A stretch of 64,000 nt of DNA from Sphingomonas panacisoli (lineage in GTDB: Bacteria > Pseudomonadota > Alphaproteobacteria > Sphingomonadales > Sphingomonadaceae): contig NZ_CP042306.1 of the NCBI RefSeq assembly GCF_007859635.1, positions 1,922,001-1,986,000 of the forward strand, read 5' to 3'. Under the pieces are notes generated by a model. The model saw only the letters and a list, made by a program, of their open reading frames with translations. It made no database searches and was not told the DNA's origin. Position 1 is the first letter of the stretch. The number at the start of each line of letters is the position of its first letter. The position numbers and the translations under genes were made by a program. This document shows, one piece after another, positions 35,339 through 44,476 of this stretch.

Positions 35339-36622
35339 ATGACCGATTACATGACCGGCTTCGGCAATCACTTCGCGACCGAAGCCGTCGCGGGCGCCCT
35401 GCCAATCGGGCGAAATTCGCCGCAGAAGCCGGCGTTCGGACTTTATACCGAACAACTCAGCGGCACCGCATTCACCGCCCCGCGCCATGAAAACCGGCGG
35501 ACGTGGATGTACCGCCTGCGCCCGAGCGCCGCGCATCCGGCCTTCGCCCGCTACGACGGCGCCAAGCGTTTTGCGCCCGGCCTGTCGAAGCAGCCGCTCG
35601 CCCCCAACCGCCTGCGCTGGCAGCCGCTGAGCGACGCGCCCGCGGCCGACTGGCTCGACAGCCTGACGACGATGGTCGTCGCCGGCGACGGCCCGCGCAC
35701 CCAGGCGGGCGTCGCGATGCACGTCTATGCCGCCAGCAAGGACATGGAGAACCGCGTCTTCGCTTCGGCCGATGGCGAACTGCTGATCCTGCCCGAACAG
35801 GGCGGGCTCACGCTACTGACCGAACTCGGCCGGATCGACATCGCGCCCGGTCAGGTCGCGGTGATCCCGCGCGGCGTGCGGTTTCGCGTCACCCTGCCCG
35901 ACGGCCCGGCGCGCGGTTACGTCGCCGAAAACCACGGCCAGCCCTTCCGCTTCCCCGATCTCGGCCCGATCGGCTCGAACGGCCTGGCCAACCCGCGCGA
36001 TTTCGAGACGCCGGTTGCCTGGTTCGAGGATGTCGAGGGCGATTACGACCTGATCCAGAAGTTCGAGGGCGCGCTGTGGACAACCAACCTCGGCCGCTCA
36101 CCCCTCGACGTGGTCGCGTGGCACGGCAACTACGCGCCGTATCGCTACGACCTGACACGCTTCAACACGATCGGCAGCATCAGTTTCGACCATCCCGATC
36201 CGTCGATCTTTACGGTGCTCACCTCGCCCAGCGACGTGCCCGGCACCGCCAATGCCGATTTCGTGATCTTCCCGCCGCGCTGGATGGTCGCCGAGGACAC
36301 GTTCCGCCCGCCCTGGTTCCACCGCAACACGATGAGCGAGTGCATGGGGCTGCTCTACGGCGCGTACGACGCCAAGGCGGACGGCTTCCGCCCAGGTGCG
36401 ATGTCGCTGCACAACCAGATGAGCGGCCACGGTCCCGACGTCGCCAGCTGGAAGGGCGCGAGCGAAGCCGAACTCAAACCGCACAAGATCAATGGCACGA
36501 TGGCGTTCATGATCGAAAGCCGCTGGGTGTTCCACTGCACCGACTATGCGCTGGAGACGAGCGCGCTCGACGAGGATTATGACGAGGTGTGGTCGGGCTT
36601 TCCGAAGGCGCGGCTACCCTAG
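35339..36622 (+). CDS. hmgA: Homogentisate 1,2-dioxygenase
   Basis: The product is 427 residues, full length. It begins with the family opening [20 protein letters not shown] and has [16 protein letters not shown]. The iron-site region is [19 protein letters not shown] and [10 protein letters not shown], followed by [16 protein letters not shown]. It opens the ring of homogentisate to maleylacetoacetate. ATG 35339 is chosen by homology; an upstream frame reads through the palindrome and is rejected. The stop overlaps the convergent gene at CTAG. Confidence 0.97.
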   Translation: MTDYMTGFGNHFATEAVAGALPIGRNSPQKPAFGLYTEQLSGTAFTAPRHENRRTWMYRLRPSAAHPAFARYDGAKRFAPGLSKQPLAPNRLRWQPLSDAPAADWLDSLTTMVVAGDGPRTQAGVAMHVYAASKDMENRVFASADGELLILPEQGGLTLLTELGRIDIAPGQVAVIPRGVRFRVTLPDGPARGYVAENHGQPFRFPDLGPIGSNGLANPRDFETPVAWFEDVEGDYDLIQKFEGALWTTNLGRSPLDVVAWHGNYAPYRYDLTRFNTIGSISFDHPDPSIFTVLTSPSDVPGTANADFVIFPPRWMVAEDTFRPPWFHRNTMSECMGLLYGAYDAKADGFRPGAMSLHNQMSGHGPDVASWKGASEAELKPHKINGTMAFMIESRWVFHCTDYALETSALDEDYDEVWSGFPKARLP

Positions 36623-37050
36623 GTTTCGGGGACCACCTGCATCGTCCACCAGCACATGCCGCCGATCGCGACGGCAAGAGCGAGGACGACGAGCATCAGC
36701 GCGATGCTGCGCCGCCCCGTGAACAGCATCCACAGGCCGTAGAACATCGATCCGGCGCCGAACGCCGCGATCGTCGCGAACAGCATCAGGATCGTCCGCG
36801 CCTGTTCGGCGGTGCCGTTGAAAGTCGTGCCGCCGATTCGCGTTCCGGGATGCAGCATCGTCGGCGACAGCGCGTAGTAGAGCCACCCCATCATCCCGGC
36901 GAGGAACGCGCCGCACGCGAGCAGGAACCCGCCAGCGATCCGCACCCGACGTGGCGTCCGCATCCCGCCGCCGCAATTCGGGCATTTGGCCATCGTCCCC
37001 TCGACGCTCGTGCGGCATCGCGAGTTCAGGCATGTGCTCGTCGCCGGCAT
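36619..37050 (-). CDS. Small membrane protein with N-terminal zinc ribbon
   Basis: The product is 143 residues. Cysteine pairs CLNSRC and CPNCGGGM at residues 7-30 suggest a zinc ribbon. Three hydrophobic segments follow ([60 protein letters not shown]). AGGGG lies six bases before ATG 37050; a shorter form from 36993 would lose half the ribbon. The function is unknown. The stop shares CTAG with hmgA. Confidence 0.75.
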   Translation of the reverse strand: MPATSTCLNSRCRTSVEGTMAKCPNCGGGMRTPRRVRIAGGFLLACGAFLAGMMGWLYYALSPTMLHPGTRIGGTTFNGTAEQARTILMLFATIAAFGAGSMFYGLWMLFTGRRSIALMLVVLALAVAIGGMCWWTMQVVPET

Positions 37051-37121
37051 GATAATCCCCCTATTCGCCGGAGTGTAATACCGGCCGCACCACCAGCCGT
37101 CTGAAAAAAATTTCGCCGCCC

Positions 37122-37148
37122 TGTCGAATCCGTTCGTGCTTGCCCGTC
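37122..37148 (+). promoter_or_regulatory. Candidate ECF sigma promoter before the YCII gene
   Basis: TGTCGA at 37122-37127, 17 bases, then CGTC at 37145-37148 looks like an ECF-type promoter. From memory, TGTCGA is the -35 reported for ECF42 targets; I cannot check this. It lies 43 bases before the YCII start and would make the sigma operon self-activating. Confidence 0.4.
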
Positions 37149-37191
37149 TCCCGAGTACGATCGCAATCGCGCGGTCGGCGGGAGAAGCACG

Positions 37192-37542
37192 ATGCAATAC
37201 ATGGTCCTGATCTACGAAGACGAAGCCGGCTATGGCGGCAAGGAAGACAGCCCCGAGCTCAAGGCGATCGTCGCCAAGCATTATGCGCTGGCGGGCGAGC
37301 TGGGCGACAAGCTGGTCGCCGGATCCGGCCTGATGTCGGTCACCACCGCGACGACCGTCCGCACCGCGCCCGACGGCAGCCAGACGATCCATGACGGCCC
37401 CTTCGCCGAAACGCGCGAGCAGCTCGGCGGCTTTTACTTGATCGAAGCGCAAGACCTCGACGAAGCGATAGCGTTCGCCAAACGCGTCCCGATCCGGCTC
37501 GGCGGATCGGTCGAGGTACGGCCGGCGATCATGGGCGGGTGA
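37192..37542 (+). CDS. YCII-family (DGPF) protein paired with ECF sigma factor
   Basis: The product is 116 residues. It starts MQYMVLIYEDEAGYG and contains the DGPF motif (IHDGPFAETREQLGGFYLIE) and AIAFAKRVP, the YCII/DGPF layout. These small ferredoxin-like proteins are the constant partners of ECF42 sigma factors, and their biochemical role is not settled. The stop overlaps the sigma factor start by one base (TGATG). GGGAGAAGC precedes the ATG. Confidence 0.93.
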   Translation: MQYMVLIYEDEAGYGGKEDSPELKAIVAKHYALAGELGDKLVAGSGLMSVTTATTVRTAPDGSQTIHDGPFAETREQLGGFYLIEAQDLDEAIAFAKRVPIRLGGSVEVRPAIMGG

Positions 37543-38753
37543 TGCCGCTCGACCGGGCCGTCCGCACACATGGCGCGCGCGTCGTCGCCGCGCTGGCGGC
37601 CCGGTTTCGCGACTTGGATTTGGCGGAGGACGGGTTCGCCGAAGCCTGCGCGCGCGCCGTTGGGGCATGGGCGCAGGGCGAACCCGACAATCCGGCCGGA
37701 TGGCTTTTCCGGGTCGCGGAGCGCGCCGCACTCGACATCTTGCGGCGGCGGGCAGTGCGCGACGGCGCCGCGCTGCCGCCGCTGGAGCCCGAGCCGACAG
37801 CGGAGGAATTGATGGCGGCGCGCCCCGATATTCCCGACGAACGGCTGCGGTTGATCTTCGTCTGCTGCCATCCGGCGATCCATCCGGAGGCGCGCGCAGC
37901 GCTTACGCTACGGCTGGTGTGCGGATTGTCGGCGCAGGAGATCGCCCGCGCTTTCCTGATCGCCGAGCCGGCGCTGCTGCAGCGCCTGACCCGCGCCAAA
38001 CGCAAGATTGCCGCGGCGGGTGTCCCGTTCGAGATTCCCGGTCCGGACCACTGGGCCGAGCGGCTCGACGCGGTGCTGTCCACGATCGAGGTCGCCTATG
38101 CGCACGCGCATGCCGACGGCGCTGCGACCGGGCTACACGCAGGGTATGCGGCCGAGATGCGGGTCGTCACCGCAACGCTGGCTACAATGTTGCCAAAGGA
38201 GGCCGAAGTTCACGCACTGGCGGCGATGGTACGGTTCGCCGAGGCTCGCCGGCCCGCGCGCGTCGATGACATGGGCGCGATGGTGCCTCTGTCGGAACAG
38301 GACCCGGCGCTGTGGGACACCGCGCTAATTGCCGATGCCCAGCGATATCTGCGCACGGCGCTCGGCCGTCCGTTGACCGCCCGAACGTTGCAGGCCCTGA
38401 TCCATGCGGAATGGTGCCTGCGGACGTCGCTGGACGATCCCGCGCCCTGGCCCGCGATCCTGATCCTCTACGACGCATTGCTGGCACATCGCGACGATCC
38501 GCTGACCCGGCTCAACCGGGCCGTCGCGTTAGCCGAGATGCGCGGCCCGGCGGCAGCGTTGGAAGACGTCGATGCGCTCAGCCATAGCGGCCTCGCGACC
38601 TACCTTCCCTACCATGCGGTCCGCGCCGATCTGCTCACACGATTGGGTCTCTACGACGCCGCGTGCGAGGCATACGACGCGGCGTTGGCACTCGGTCCCG
38701 GCGATGCTGAACGCAATTGGCTGGCGGCGAAGTTGGCGGAGGTCGGACGCTAG
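37542..38753 (+). CDS. ECF42-type RNA polymerase sigma factor
   Basis: The product is 403 residues, long for an ECF sigma. Region 2 is at the N-terminus (WLFRVAERAALDILRRR), and a sigma-4 helix-turn-helix follows (LTLRLVCGLSAQEIARAFLI then ALLQRLTRAKRKIA). A C-terminal extension of about 200 residues has TPR-like helices (DDPLTRLNRAVALAEM; LGLYDAACEAYDAAL). This is the ECF42 build. No anti-sigma factor is present; the C-terminal part and the YCII partner are thought to carry control. ATG 37542 is preferred over GTG 37539. Confidence 0.92.
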   Translation: MPLDRAVRTHGARVVAALAARFRDLDLAEDGFAEACARAVGAWAQGEPDNPAGWLFRVAERAALDILRRRAVRDGAALPPLEPEPTAEELMAARPDIPDERLRLIFVCCHPAIHPEARAALTLRLVCGLSAQEIARAFLIAEPALLQRLTRAKRKIAAAGVPFEIPGPDHWAERLDAVLSTIEVAYAHAHADGAATGLHAGYAAEMRVVTATLATMLPKEAEVHALAAMVRFAEARRPARVDDMGAMVPLSEQDPALWDTALIADAQRYLRTALGRPLTARTLQALIHAEWCLRTSLDDPAPWPAILILYDALLAHRDDPLTRLNRAVALAEMRGPAAALEDVDALSHSGLATYLPYHAVRADLLTRLGLYDAACEAYDAALALGPGDAERNWLAAKLAEVGR

Positions 38754-38772
38754 CCCGCCATCTCATCTCGCA

Positions 38773-39195
38773 TCAACGCCGTGTCGGCGGACAGACAGGC
38801 TGCGGCGGCGCCAAGGGAATGAAAATCCGCTGGAACGTCGCTATGTCGCGCGGCGAAAACGACGCCTCCAGTTCACGACGGCGAACCTGGTATAGATCCT
38901 CGATCTCTTTGCGCGATGCCTGCAGGCGCCGATATTCGGGGCCCATTTCACGTTCGGGCATACAGCCTTTCATCGCCTGCATCCTGACGATAGCGTTGAT
39001 CAGCGGCACCCACACATCGGTCGCAAACCGACGAACCTCTCGCTTCGCCCCAGGCGAAAGGTCGTCGTATGCCTCGCGATTGCCCGACAAAAACTGCTGC
39101 ACCGTGGTTTGCGCCACCGCTGCGCCGGTCCACAGAACCAACGACAGCAATACCAACACCGCCTTGCACCGCCCAACCAACGAACCCGACCTCAC
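38773..39195 (-). CDS. Exported protein of unknown function
   Basis: The product is 140 residues from GTG 39195. A signal peptide (AVLVLLSLVLWTGAAVAQ) is followed by a helical, charged domain with two cysteines (MKGCMPE; PVCPP) that could form a disulfide. It is the last of five genes linked by overlaps from 42067. The start is a GTGA shared with the aldehyde dehydrogenase stop. I do not recognise the family. Confidence 0.72.
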   Translation of the reverse strand: MRSGSLVGRCKAVLVLLSLVLWTGAAVAQTTVQQFLSGNREAYDDLSPGAKREVRRFATDVWVPLINAIVRMQAMKGCMPEREMGPEYRRLQASRKEIEDLYQVRRRELEASFSPRDIATFQRIFIPLAPPQPVCPPTRR

Positions 39196-40610
39196 TTCAT
39201 CTGCCGCTTGGCCGACGCCGTCGTACTCTTGCCATAAGGCGGCATGATCCCGGCGAGTTTCGCGACGTTGATCTTCGGCTGGCGATACACCGCCTTGGCA
39301 TGGCTGAACGTCTTGAACCCGTCATGCCCGTGATAAGCGCCCATCCCGGACGGACCGACGCCGCCGAACGGCAGTTCCTCGTTGGTGATGTGGAAGATCA
39401 CGTCGTTCAGCGTCACGCCGCCCGAAATCGTGCGGTCTAGTACGCGGCGGCGTTCGGTGTCGTCGTTGCCGAAATAGTACAGCCCGAGCGGACGATCGCG
39501 GCGGTTGACCTCGGCGATCGCGGTGTCGACGCCACCGGAATAGCGGCGCACCGGCAGGATCGGACCGAAGATTTCCTCCTGCATCACCGTCATGTCGTCG
39601 GTCGCGTTGCGAACGATATGCAGCGGCATCTTGCGCGTGTTGCTCGCGCCGAAATCCTCGTTCGCCGGATTGACGGTCTCGATCGTCGCGCCCTTGGCCT
39701 TGGCATCCGCCAGCCAGTCCTGCAGGCGCTGATGGTGCCGGTCGTTGACGATCGAGGTGTAATCGGGGTTCGCCAACAGCGTCGGATACATGGTCGATAC
39801 CGCGGCCTTCAGCCCATCGACCACCGCCTGCTCCTGATCGTCTGGCACCAGCATGTAATCAGGCGCGAGGCAGATTTGGCCGGCGTTCATCATCTTGCCG
39901 AGCGCGACGCGTTCGGTCGCCTGGCGGACGTTGGCCCCTTTCCCGACGATCACCGGTGACTTGCCACCGAGTTCGAGCGTCACGGGCGTCAGGTTGTCGG
40001 CCGCAGCGTGCAGGATGTGTTTCCCAATCCCCGTCGCACCGGTGAAGATCAGATGGTCGAACGGCAGTTCGGCAAAGGCCTTGCCGACCTCCGGCCCGCC
40101 CGAGAAGAATGCCAGCTCATCGGCGGCGAAGTATTGCGGGCAGACCTCCTCGAACAACGCCGCCGTCCGCGCGGTGAATTCGCTCGACTTGACCATCGCG
40201 CGATTGCCGGCCGCGAAGATATTGGCGATCGGCGCCATCACGAGTTGCACCGGAAAATTCCACGGTGCGATCACGCCGACCACGCCCTTCGGCTGGTACT
40301 CGATCCACCCCTTACCGCCGAGCAGACCCAGCGGAAACGTCACCGGGCGTCGCTCGGGGCGCATCCATCTGTCGAGATGCTTGATCGCGTGCTTCATCGG
40401 CGCGATCGACGCGGCGATGTCGGTGACCATCGACTGCTCGCGGCTACGATGGCCGAAATCCTCCGACAGCGCGTCGCAGAACGCATCTGCGTGGTCGCGG
40501 ATCATCGCGGCGGCGCGCTTCAGGCGATCCTTGCGCGTCGCGGCGGACACCGGGAGCTCGGCCTGAAACGCGGCCCGCTGCGCGTCGAGGGTTGACCGCA
40601 TGTCCATCAT
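39192..40610 (-). CDS. Coniferyl aldehyde dehydrogenase-type NAD(P) aldehyde dehydrogenase
   Basis: The product is 472 residues. It has GVVGVIAPWNFPV, catalytic glutamate in LELGGKSP and catalytic cysteine in NAGQICLAPDYML. A hydrophobic C-terminus of about 30 residues resembles the CalB/coniferyl aldehyde dehydrogenase group, which also includes fatty-aldehyde enzymes. It oxidises aldehydes to acids; the exact substrate is uncertain. Its start (ATGATG) overlaps the previous gene by four bases. A longer frame upstream is out of place and rejected. Confidence 0.88.
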   Translation of the reverse strand: MMDMRSTLDAQRAAFQAELPVSAATRKDRLKRAAAMIRDHADAFCDALSEDFGHRSREQSMVTDIAASIAPMKHAIKHLDRWMRPERRPVTFPLGLLGGKGWIEYQPKGVVGVIAPWNFPVQLVMAPIANIFAAGNRAMVKSSEFTARTAALFEEVCPQYFAADELAFFSGGPEVGKAFAELPFDHLIFTGATGIGKHILHAAADNLTPVTLELGGKSPVIVGKGANVRQATERVALGKMMNAGQICLAPDYMLVPDDQEQAVVDGLKAAVSTMYPTLLANPDYTSIVNDRHHQRLQDWLADAKAKGATIETVNPANEDFGASNTRKMPLHIVRNATDDMTVMQEEIFGPILPVRRYSGGVDTAIAEVNRRDRPLGLYYFGNDDTERRRVLDRTISGGVTLNDVIFHITNEELPFGGVGPSGMGAYHGHDGFKTFSHAKAVYRQPKINVAKLAGIMPPYGKSTTASAKRQMK

Positions 40611-41074
40611 ACGCACCCGATCAGGCCGCCGGCGGGGACGACAACGCTGTCTCGCCCGGGCCGGTCGATCCGCAGCGTCGCGTCGCCGATCCGCGCGCCG
40701 CCGGTCATGCCGGTTTCGGTCGCGATCGTCATCTCCAGCGTCGCGGTCACGTCGCCGCCGCGATATTCGGTGGTCTGCGAGAAGCCGTAGCCGCCGGTGC
40801 CGTTCTGCGTGGTCATCGCGAAATCCTGGACCTTGCCGTCGATCGTCAGGCGGATCGTCGCCGGATCGGCGACCGCCATCGCGATCATCGCCTGGCTTGG
40901 CCCGCGCGTCCAGAGATAAGCGGCACACCCTTTCGAGGGTAGATCCTGCTTCGGCACCACGCCGATCGGGAGGCCATCGACGCTGGCGACGATCGGCGCG
41001 GGCGCCGGCGGTTTCTTGTCCTTGGCGGCCGCGGGCAGCGCGAGGACGATCAGGGCGAGCGGAAGCATCTTCAT
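40607..41074 (-). CDS. Exported protein of unknown function
   Basis: The product is 155 residues with a short signal peptide (MLPLALIVLALPAAAKDKK). A beta-rich domain with two cysteines follows (SKGCAAYLW; LIGCV at the end). Strand-like segments include ATIRLTIDGKVQDFAM and VTATLEMTIATE. No family is recognised. It overlaps both neighbours by four bases (ATGA), which ties it to the prepilin peptidase and aldehyde dehydrogenase. Confidence 0.72.
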   Translation of the reverse strand: MKMLPLALIVLALPAAAKDKKPPAPAPIVASVDGLPIGVVPKQDLPSKGCAAYLWTRGPSQAMIAMAVADPATIRLTIDGKVQDFAMTTQNGTGGYGFSQTTEYRGGDVTATLEMTIATETGMTGGARIGDATLRIDRPGRDSVVVPAGGLIGCV

Positions 41075-41820
41075 AGGCCGGACGCTACCATGACCAGCCA
41101 TACCGGGTAAGCCGCGATCGCCATCAACGCGCCGAACGGCACCCAATCGGTCGCCGCGACAGCTTGGCCGCGAAGTCGCGAGGCGAGCACCGCGGCCAGT
41201 CCGATGACGCAGGCGAGGAGGAGGACGAAGGGCAGCATGGCCCAGCCGACCCACAATCCGATCGCACCGAACAGCTTGGGATCGCCGCCGCCCAGTCCTT
41301 CGCGGCCCCGCACGCGGCGATAGGCGAAGGCAATCAACCAGAGCGATAAGAAGCCTGCCGCGCCTCCGATCACGCGATCCGGCCAAGCGGGCGGCGCCAC
41401 CGACATCGATACGAGTCCCATCGCCGCCAAGGCGCCCGTGAGGCGGTCGGGTAGCCAGAACTCCGCGACGTCGAGCGCCGCCAGCGCCAGCAACAGCCAG
41501 CCGAGCACCGCGCCCGCAACGCCGATCGGCCCGGGAACCGCGATCCCGCTGATCACGCCGAGCGCCGCGCAACCAAGTTCGATTTGCCAATGCCGCGGAT
41601 CGATCGTCACGCTGCAACTTTGACATCGGCCGCGTGACGCGAGTGCGCTGAAGAGCGGCACCAGCTCCCACGCCCGCAACGTACGCCCGCACCCATCGCA
41701 CGCCGATCGCCCGCCGACGACCGACCTCTCCTGCGGCCAACGGATCACCAGGGTCGCAAGAAAACTCCCGACGATCGCGCCGAGCACGCCCAGCCCAGCG
41801 GGCCACACCCAGTCAGGCAT
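41071..41820 (-). CDS. Prepilin peptidase (A24 family)
   Basis: The product is 249 residues with about seven membrane segments. Two CxxC pairs (CDGCGRTL; CQSCSV) form the cytoplasmic zinc-like loop. The catalytic aspartates are in LDVAEFWLPD and in GLGGGDPKLFGAIG (the GxGD motif). It cleaves and may methylate prepilin-like proteins. It is probably the GspO/PulO peptidase for the type II secretion genes at the left edge of the window. It is second in a five-gene coupled cluster. Confidence 0.9.
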   Translation of the reverse strand: MPDWVWPAGLGVLGAIVGSFLATLVIRWPQERSVVGGRSACDGCGRTLRAWELVPLFSALASRGRCQSCSVTIDPRHWQIELGCAALGVISGIAVPGPIGVAGAVLGWLLLALAALDVAEFWLPDRLTGALAAMGLVSMSVAPPAWPDRVIGGAAGFLSLWLIAFAYRRVRGREGLGGGDPKLFGAIGLWVGWAMLPFVLLLACVIGLAAVLASRLRGQAVAATDWVPFGALMAIAAYPVWLVMVASGL

Positions 41821-42067
41821 CGGCCTTCTTGCGGATCAGATAGCGATACACGCCGAACAGGTTGATGCCGAACAACACAGCATTCTGCGTCCCCAACGCG
41901 CCGTCCTTTGCCAGCACCGCACCAGCGATCCAGCAGATCGAAGATCCGACGAAGATCACGAATCCCCACCCCGTCACCCGCCGGCCCGAATCGAGCGACA
42001 CCATCAGCGCCGCGACGATACCGCTGATCGATGCCAGCCATTTGAGCGCAGTGGTAAGGGTTTCCAT
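41813..42067 (-). CDS. Small membrane protein of unknown function
   Basis: The product is 84 residues from ATG 42067 with three hydrophobic segments (LASISGIVAALMVSL; WGFVIFVGSSICWIAGAVLA; NAVLFGINLFGVYRYLI). The last helix pattern resembles small transporter-like proteins, but the family is not certain. It leads a five-gene unit and overlaps the peptidase start by eight bases. Confidence 0.7.
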   Translation of the reverse strand: METLTTALKWLASISGIVAALMVSLDSGRRVTGWGFVIFVGSSICWIAGAVLAKDGALGTQNAVLFGINLFGVYRYLIRKKADA

Positions 42068-42097
42068 CAGGAACGGCCTAGCCCTCCCCACCTCCTT

Positions 42098-42177
42098 CGT
42101 CACCCCGGACTTGATCCGAGGTCCCGCTTCTTCGACCGACCGAAAAAGCGGGATGCCGGATCAAGTCCGGCATGACG
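42098..42177. repeat. Intergenic palindrome, CGTCACCCCGG family, copy 3
   Basis: An 80-bp inverted repeat: CGTCACCCCGGACTTGATCC and GGTCCCGCTT pair with AAGCGGGATGCC and GGATCAAGTCCGGCATGACG. It is more diverged than copies 1 and 2 and lies in a divergent gap, so it may sit in two promoter regions. Confidence 0.85.
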
Positions 42178-42240
42178 GGCTGGGTTTGCGTCCAAAGGCG
42201 AGGCTCCCTACATCGCGCGCAACCACTCCGGAGCCTTGTC

Positions 42241-43425
42241 ATGACCGCCGATCCGATCGTTATCCTCTCCTACGCTCGCACCCCGATGGGGAGCTTCCAA
42301 GGCTCGCTGACCGGCGCCTCCGCGACGCATCTCGGCGCGACGGCGGTCAAGGGCGCGGTCGAGCGCGCGGGCGTCGATCCGAAGACGATCGAGCGCATCT
42401 ATATGGGCTGTGTGCTCCCCGCCGGGCTCGGCCAGGCGCCCGCGCGCCAGGCGGCGATCGGCGCTGGCCTCGGCGATCATGTCGAGGCGACCACGGTCAA
42501 CAAGATGTGCGGATCGGGCATGCAGGCTGCGATCATGGGCGCCGAAGCGCTCGCCGCCGGGTCGGTCGATCTGCTCGTGATCGGCGGTATGGAGAGCATG
42601 ACCAACGCGCCGTATCTGTCGATGCGCCACCGCGGCGGCGCGCGGATCGGACACGACGTCATGAAGGACCACATGTATCTCGACGGGCTCGAGGATGCGT
42701 ACGAGCCCGGCAAGCTGATGGGCGCGTTCGCCGAGGATACCGCGCAGGAATATCAGTTCACGCGCCAGGCGCAGGACGATTACGCGATCGCCTCGCTGAC
42801 CCGCGCGCAGGAAGCGCAGAAGTCGGGCGCGTTCGACCGCGAGATCGTCCCCGTCGACGTGGTCGGCCGCAAGGGCACCGACACGATCACGCTCGATGAA
42901 CAGCCGACCAAGGGCGACCCTTCCAAAATCCCGACGCTGCGCCCTGCTTTTTCGAAGGACGGCACGATTACGGCCGCCAACGCCTCGTCGATCTCGGACG
43001 GCGCGGCGGCGCTGGTGCTGACGCGCCAGTCGGTCGCCGACAAGATGGGCAAAACGCCGGTAGCGCGGATCGTCGCGCATGCCGCGCACGCCCATGCGCC
43101 CGCGCTGTTCACCACCGCTCCGGTGAATGCGATGCAGAAGGCGCTCGACAAGGCCGGCTGGTCGGTCGGCGACGTCGATCTGTTCGAGGTCAACGAAGCG
43201 TTCGCCGTCGTCGCGATGATCGCGATGCACGACCTCGGCATTCCGCACGACAAGATCAACGTCCATGGCGGCGCGACGGCGCTCGGTCATCCGATCGGCG
43301 CGAGTGGCGCGCGGATCATGACGACGCTGATTTCGGCGCTCCAGACGCGGGGCCTCAAGCGCGGGCTGGCGTCGCTGTGCATCGGCGGCGGCGAAGCGAC
43401 CGCGGTCGCGGTGGAATTGATCTAA
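42241..43425 (+). CDS. Acetyl-CoA C-acetyltransferase (thiolase)
   Basis: The product is 394 residues, the usual thiolase length. The acyl-accepting cysteine is in VNKMCGSGMQA near residue 90. The C-terminal motifs are NVHGGATALGHPIGASGAR and the second active cysteine CIGGGEATA. It joins or splits acetoacetyl-CoA. ATG 42241 follows CGGAG; an upstream frame to 42172 is rejected. The stop overlaps the convergent acetyltransferase at CTAA. Confidence 0.95.
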   Translation: MTADPIVILSYARTPMGSFQGSLTGASATHLGATAVKGAVERAGVDPKTIERIYMGCVLPAGLGQAPARQAAIGAGLGDHVEATTVNKMCGSGMQAAIMGAEALAAGSVDLLVIGGMESMTNAPYLSMRHRGGARIGHDVMKDHMYLDGLEDAYEPGKLMGAFAEDTAQEYQFTRQAQDDYAIASLTRAQEAQKSGAFDREIVPVDVVGRKGTDTITLDEQPTKGDPSKIPTLRPAFSKDGTITAANASSISDGAAALVLTRQSVADKMGKTPVARIVAHAAHAHAPALFTTAPVNAMQKALDKAGWSVGDVDLFEVNEAFAVVAMIAMHDLGIPHDKINVHGGATALGHPIGASGARIMTTLISALQTRGLKRGLASLCIGGGEATAVAVELI

Positions 43426-43880
43426 AGGTCGAGCGCGAAATACCGGCTGAAACCCGTGTCGCTATAGCCTGCGAACGGGCCGGTCTCGACGAATCCGGCG
43501 GCGCGATAGAGCGCGTGCGCCGCTTCGAAGGGCGCCGTGCAGCCGGTCTCCAGGCTGAGCCGCCGATAGCCTCGCGCCTTGCCCTCACCAATCATGTGAT
43601 CGAGCACCGCGCGCGCTACGCCGCGCCGCAAAGCTGACGGCGCGGTCCGCATCGATTTCAGCTCGCCATGCTGGTCGTCGAGGTGTTTCATCGCGCCCAT
43701 GCCGAGCAAGGCGGCGTCATCCCACACCGTCCATACCGTCACATCCGCGTGCCTGAGACCGGAGCTATCAAGCGCGAACACGTGGCAGGCCGGAGAATGC
43801 GCATGCATCTCCCGCAAGTGATATTCGACCAGCATCTCTACTTCCGGCCGCGACAGGTCATCGCGTTCGATTCGCATCAT
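43422..43880 (-). CDS. GNAT family N-acetyltransferase
   Basis: The product is 152 residues. The acetyl-CoA site is SALRRGVARAVLDHMIGEGK, followed by LETGCTAPFEAAHALYRAAG and the closing strand FVETGPFAGY. Members related to this one include ElaA/YiiD-like enzymes of unknown acceptor. It is coupled by ATGA to the SH3 protein upstream. Confidence 0.87.
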   Translation of the reverse strand: MMRIERDDLSRPEVEMLVEYHLREMHAHSPACHVFALDSSGLRHADVTVWTVWDDAALLGMGAMKHLDDQHGELKSMRTAPSALRRGVARAVLDHMIGEGKARGYRRLSLETGCTAPFEAAHALYRAAGFVETGPFAGYSDTGFSRYFALDL

Positions 43881-44377
43881 TCGATCGTTTCAGTCGCGTC
43901 GACGCCCCAGATGTGGCTGATCTCGATGAACCCGCCGCGGCCCATCACGTCGAGATAGCACCACCCGTTGCCGCACTTACTGACGCGCCCGACAACCCCG
44001 GCTGCCGCGCGCCAATTGACCTTGCCGCCGTAACGCGGCGAGTCGCGCAGTTCGGCCACGTCGCCCATCACCATCGCGGTGCGCGTTTCGCTGACCAGAT
44101 TGGCCTGCATCCAGCCCTGCGTCCCGCCAGGATCCTCGACCTTGCGCCACGCCGCCCCGGCGCCCTTTTCCTGGAAATTCTCGATCACCTTCACCGGCAA
44201 CCCGGGTCGGACGTACTTCCAGCTGATCGGGTAGTTGCGTCCCGGCCCGGTGCGCATCCGCACCTCCTTGGCCTGGAGCGAGGCGAAGTAAGGCGGCTTC
44301 TTTTCAACCAGGGCCGCCACTGCCGGCAGCGCCAGCGCAACGCCCGCCATCATCATCACTGCCTTGGCGTAGCGCAT
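43877..44377 (-). CDS. Exported bacterial SH3-domain protein
   Basis: The product is 166 residues with a signal peptide (VMMMAGVALALPAVAAL). Two SH3-like units follow: one with EVRMRTGPGRNYPISWKYVR, and a second with VAELRDSPRYGG and CGNGWCYLDV. The fold is used for peptidoglycan or envelope binding. It is coupled with the GNAT gene. Confidence 0.87.
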   Translation of the reverse strand: MRYAKAVMMMAGVALALPAVAALVEKKPPYFASLQAKEVRMRTGPGRNYPISWKYVRPGLPVKVIENFQEKGAGAAWRKVEDPGGTQGWMQANLVSETRTAMVMGDVAELRDSPRYGGKVNWRAAAGVVGRVSKCGNGWCYLDVMGRGGFIEISHIWGVDATETIE

Positions 44378-44476
44378 GGCAAATCCCTCGTTGATCGATC
44401 GAGTCGCCTTCTATCGCGCCGAACTGTCCCACAGCAACGATTGACCTACGTCCAAACCAGCGCCAAGCCGTCGAAC

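Noticed and set aside
39192..40928. Longer form of the aldehyde dehydrogenase with about 105 extra residues
   Set aside because: The extra part is Arg/Asp-rich, overlaps the previous gene, and the ATGATG at 40610 with a four-base overlap is a better start.
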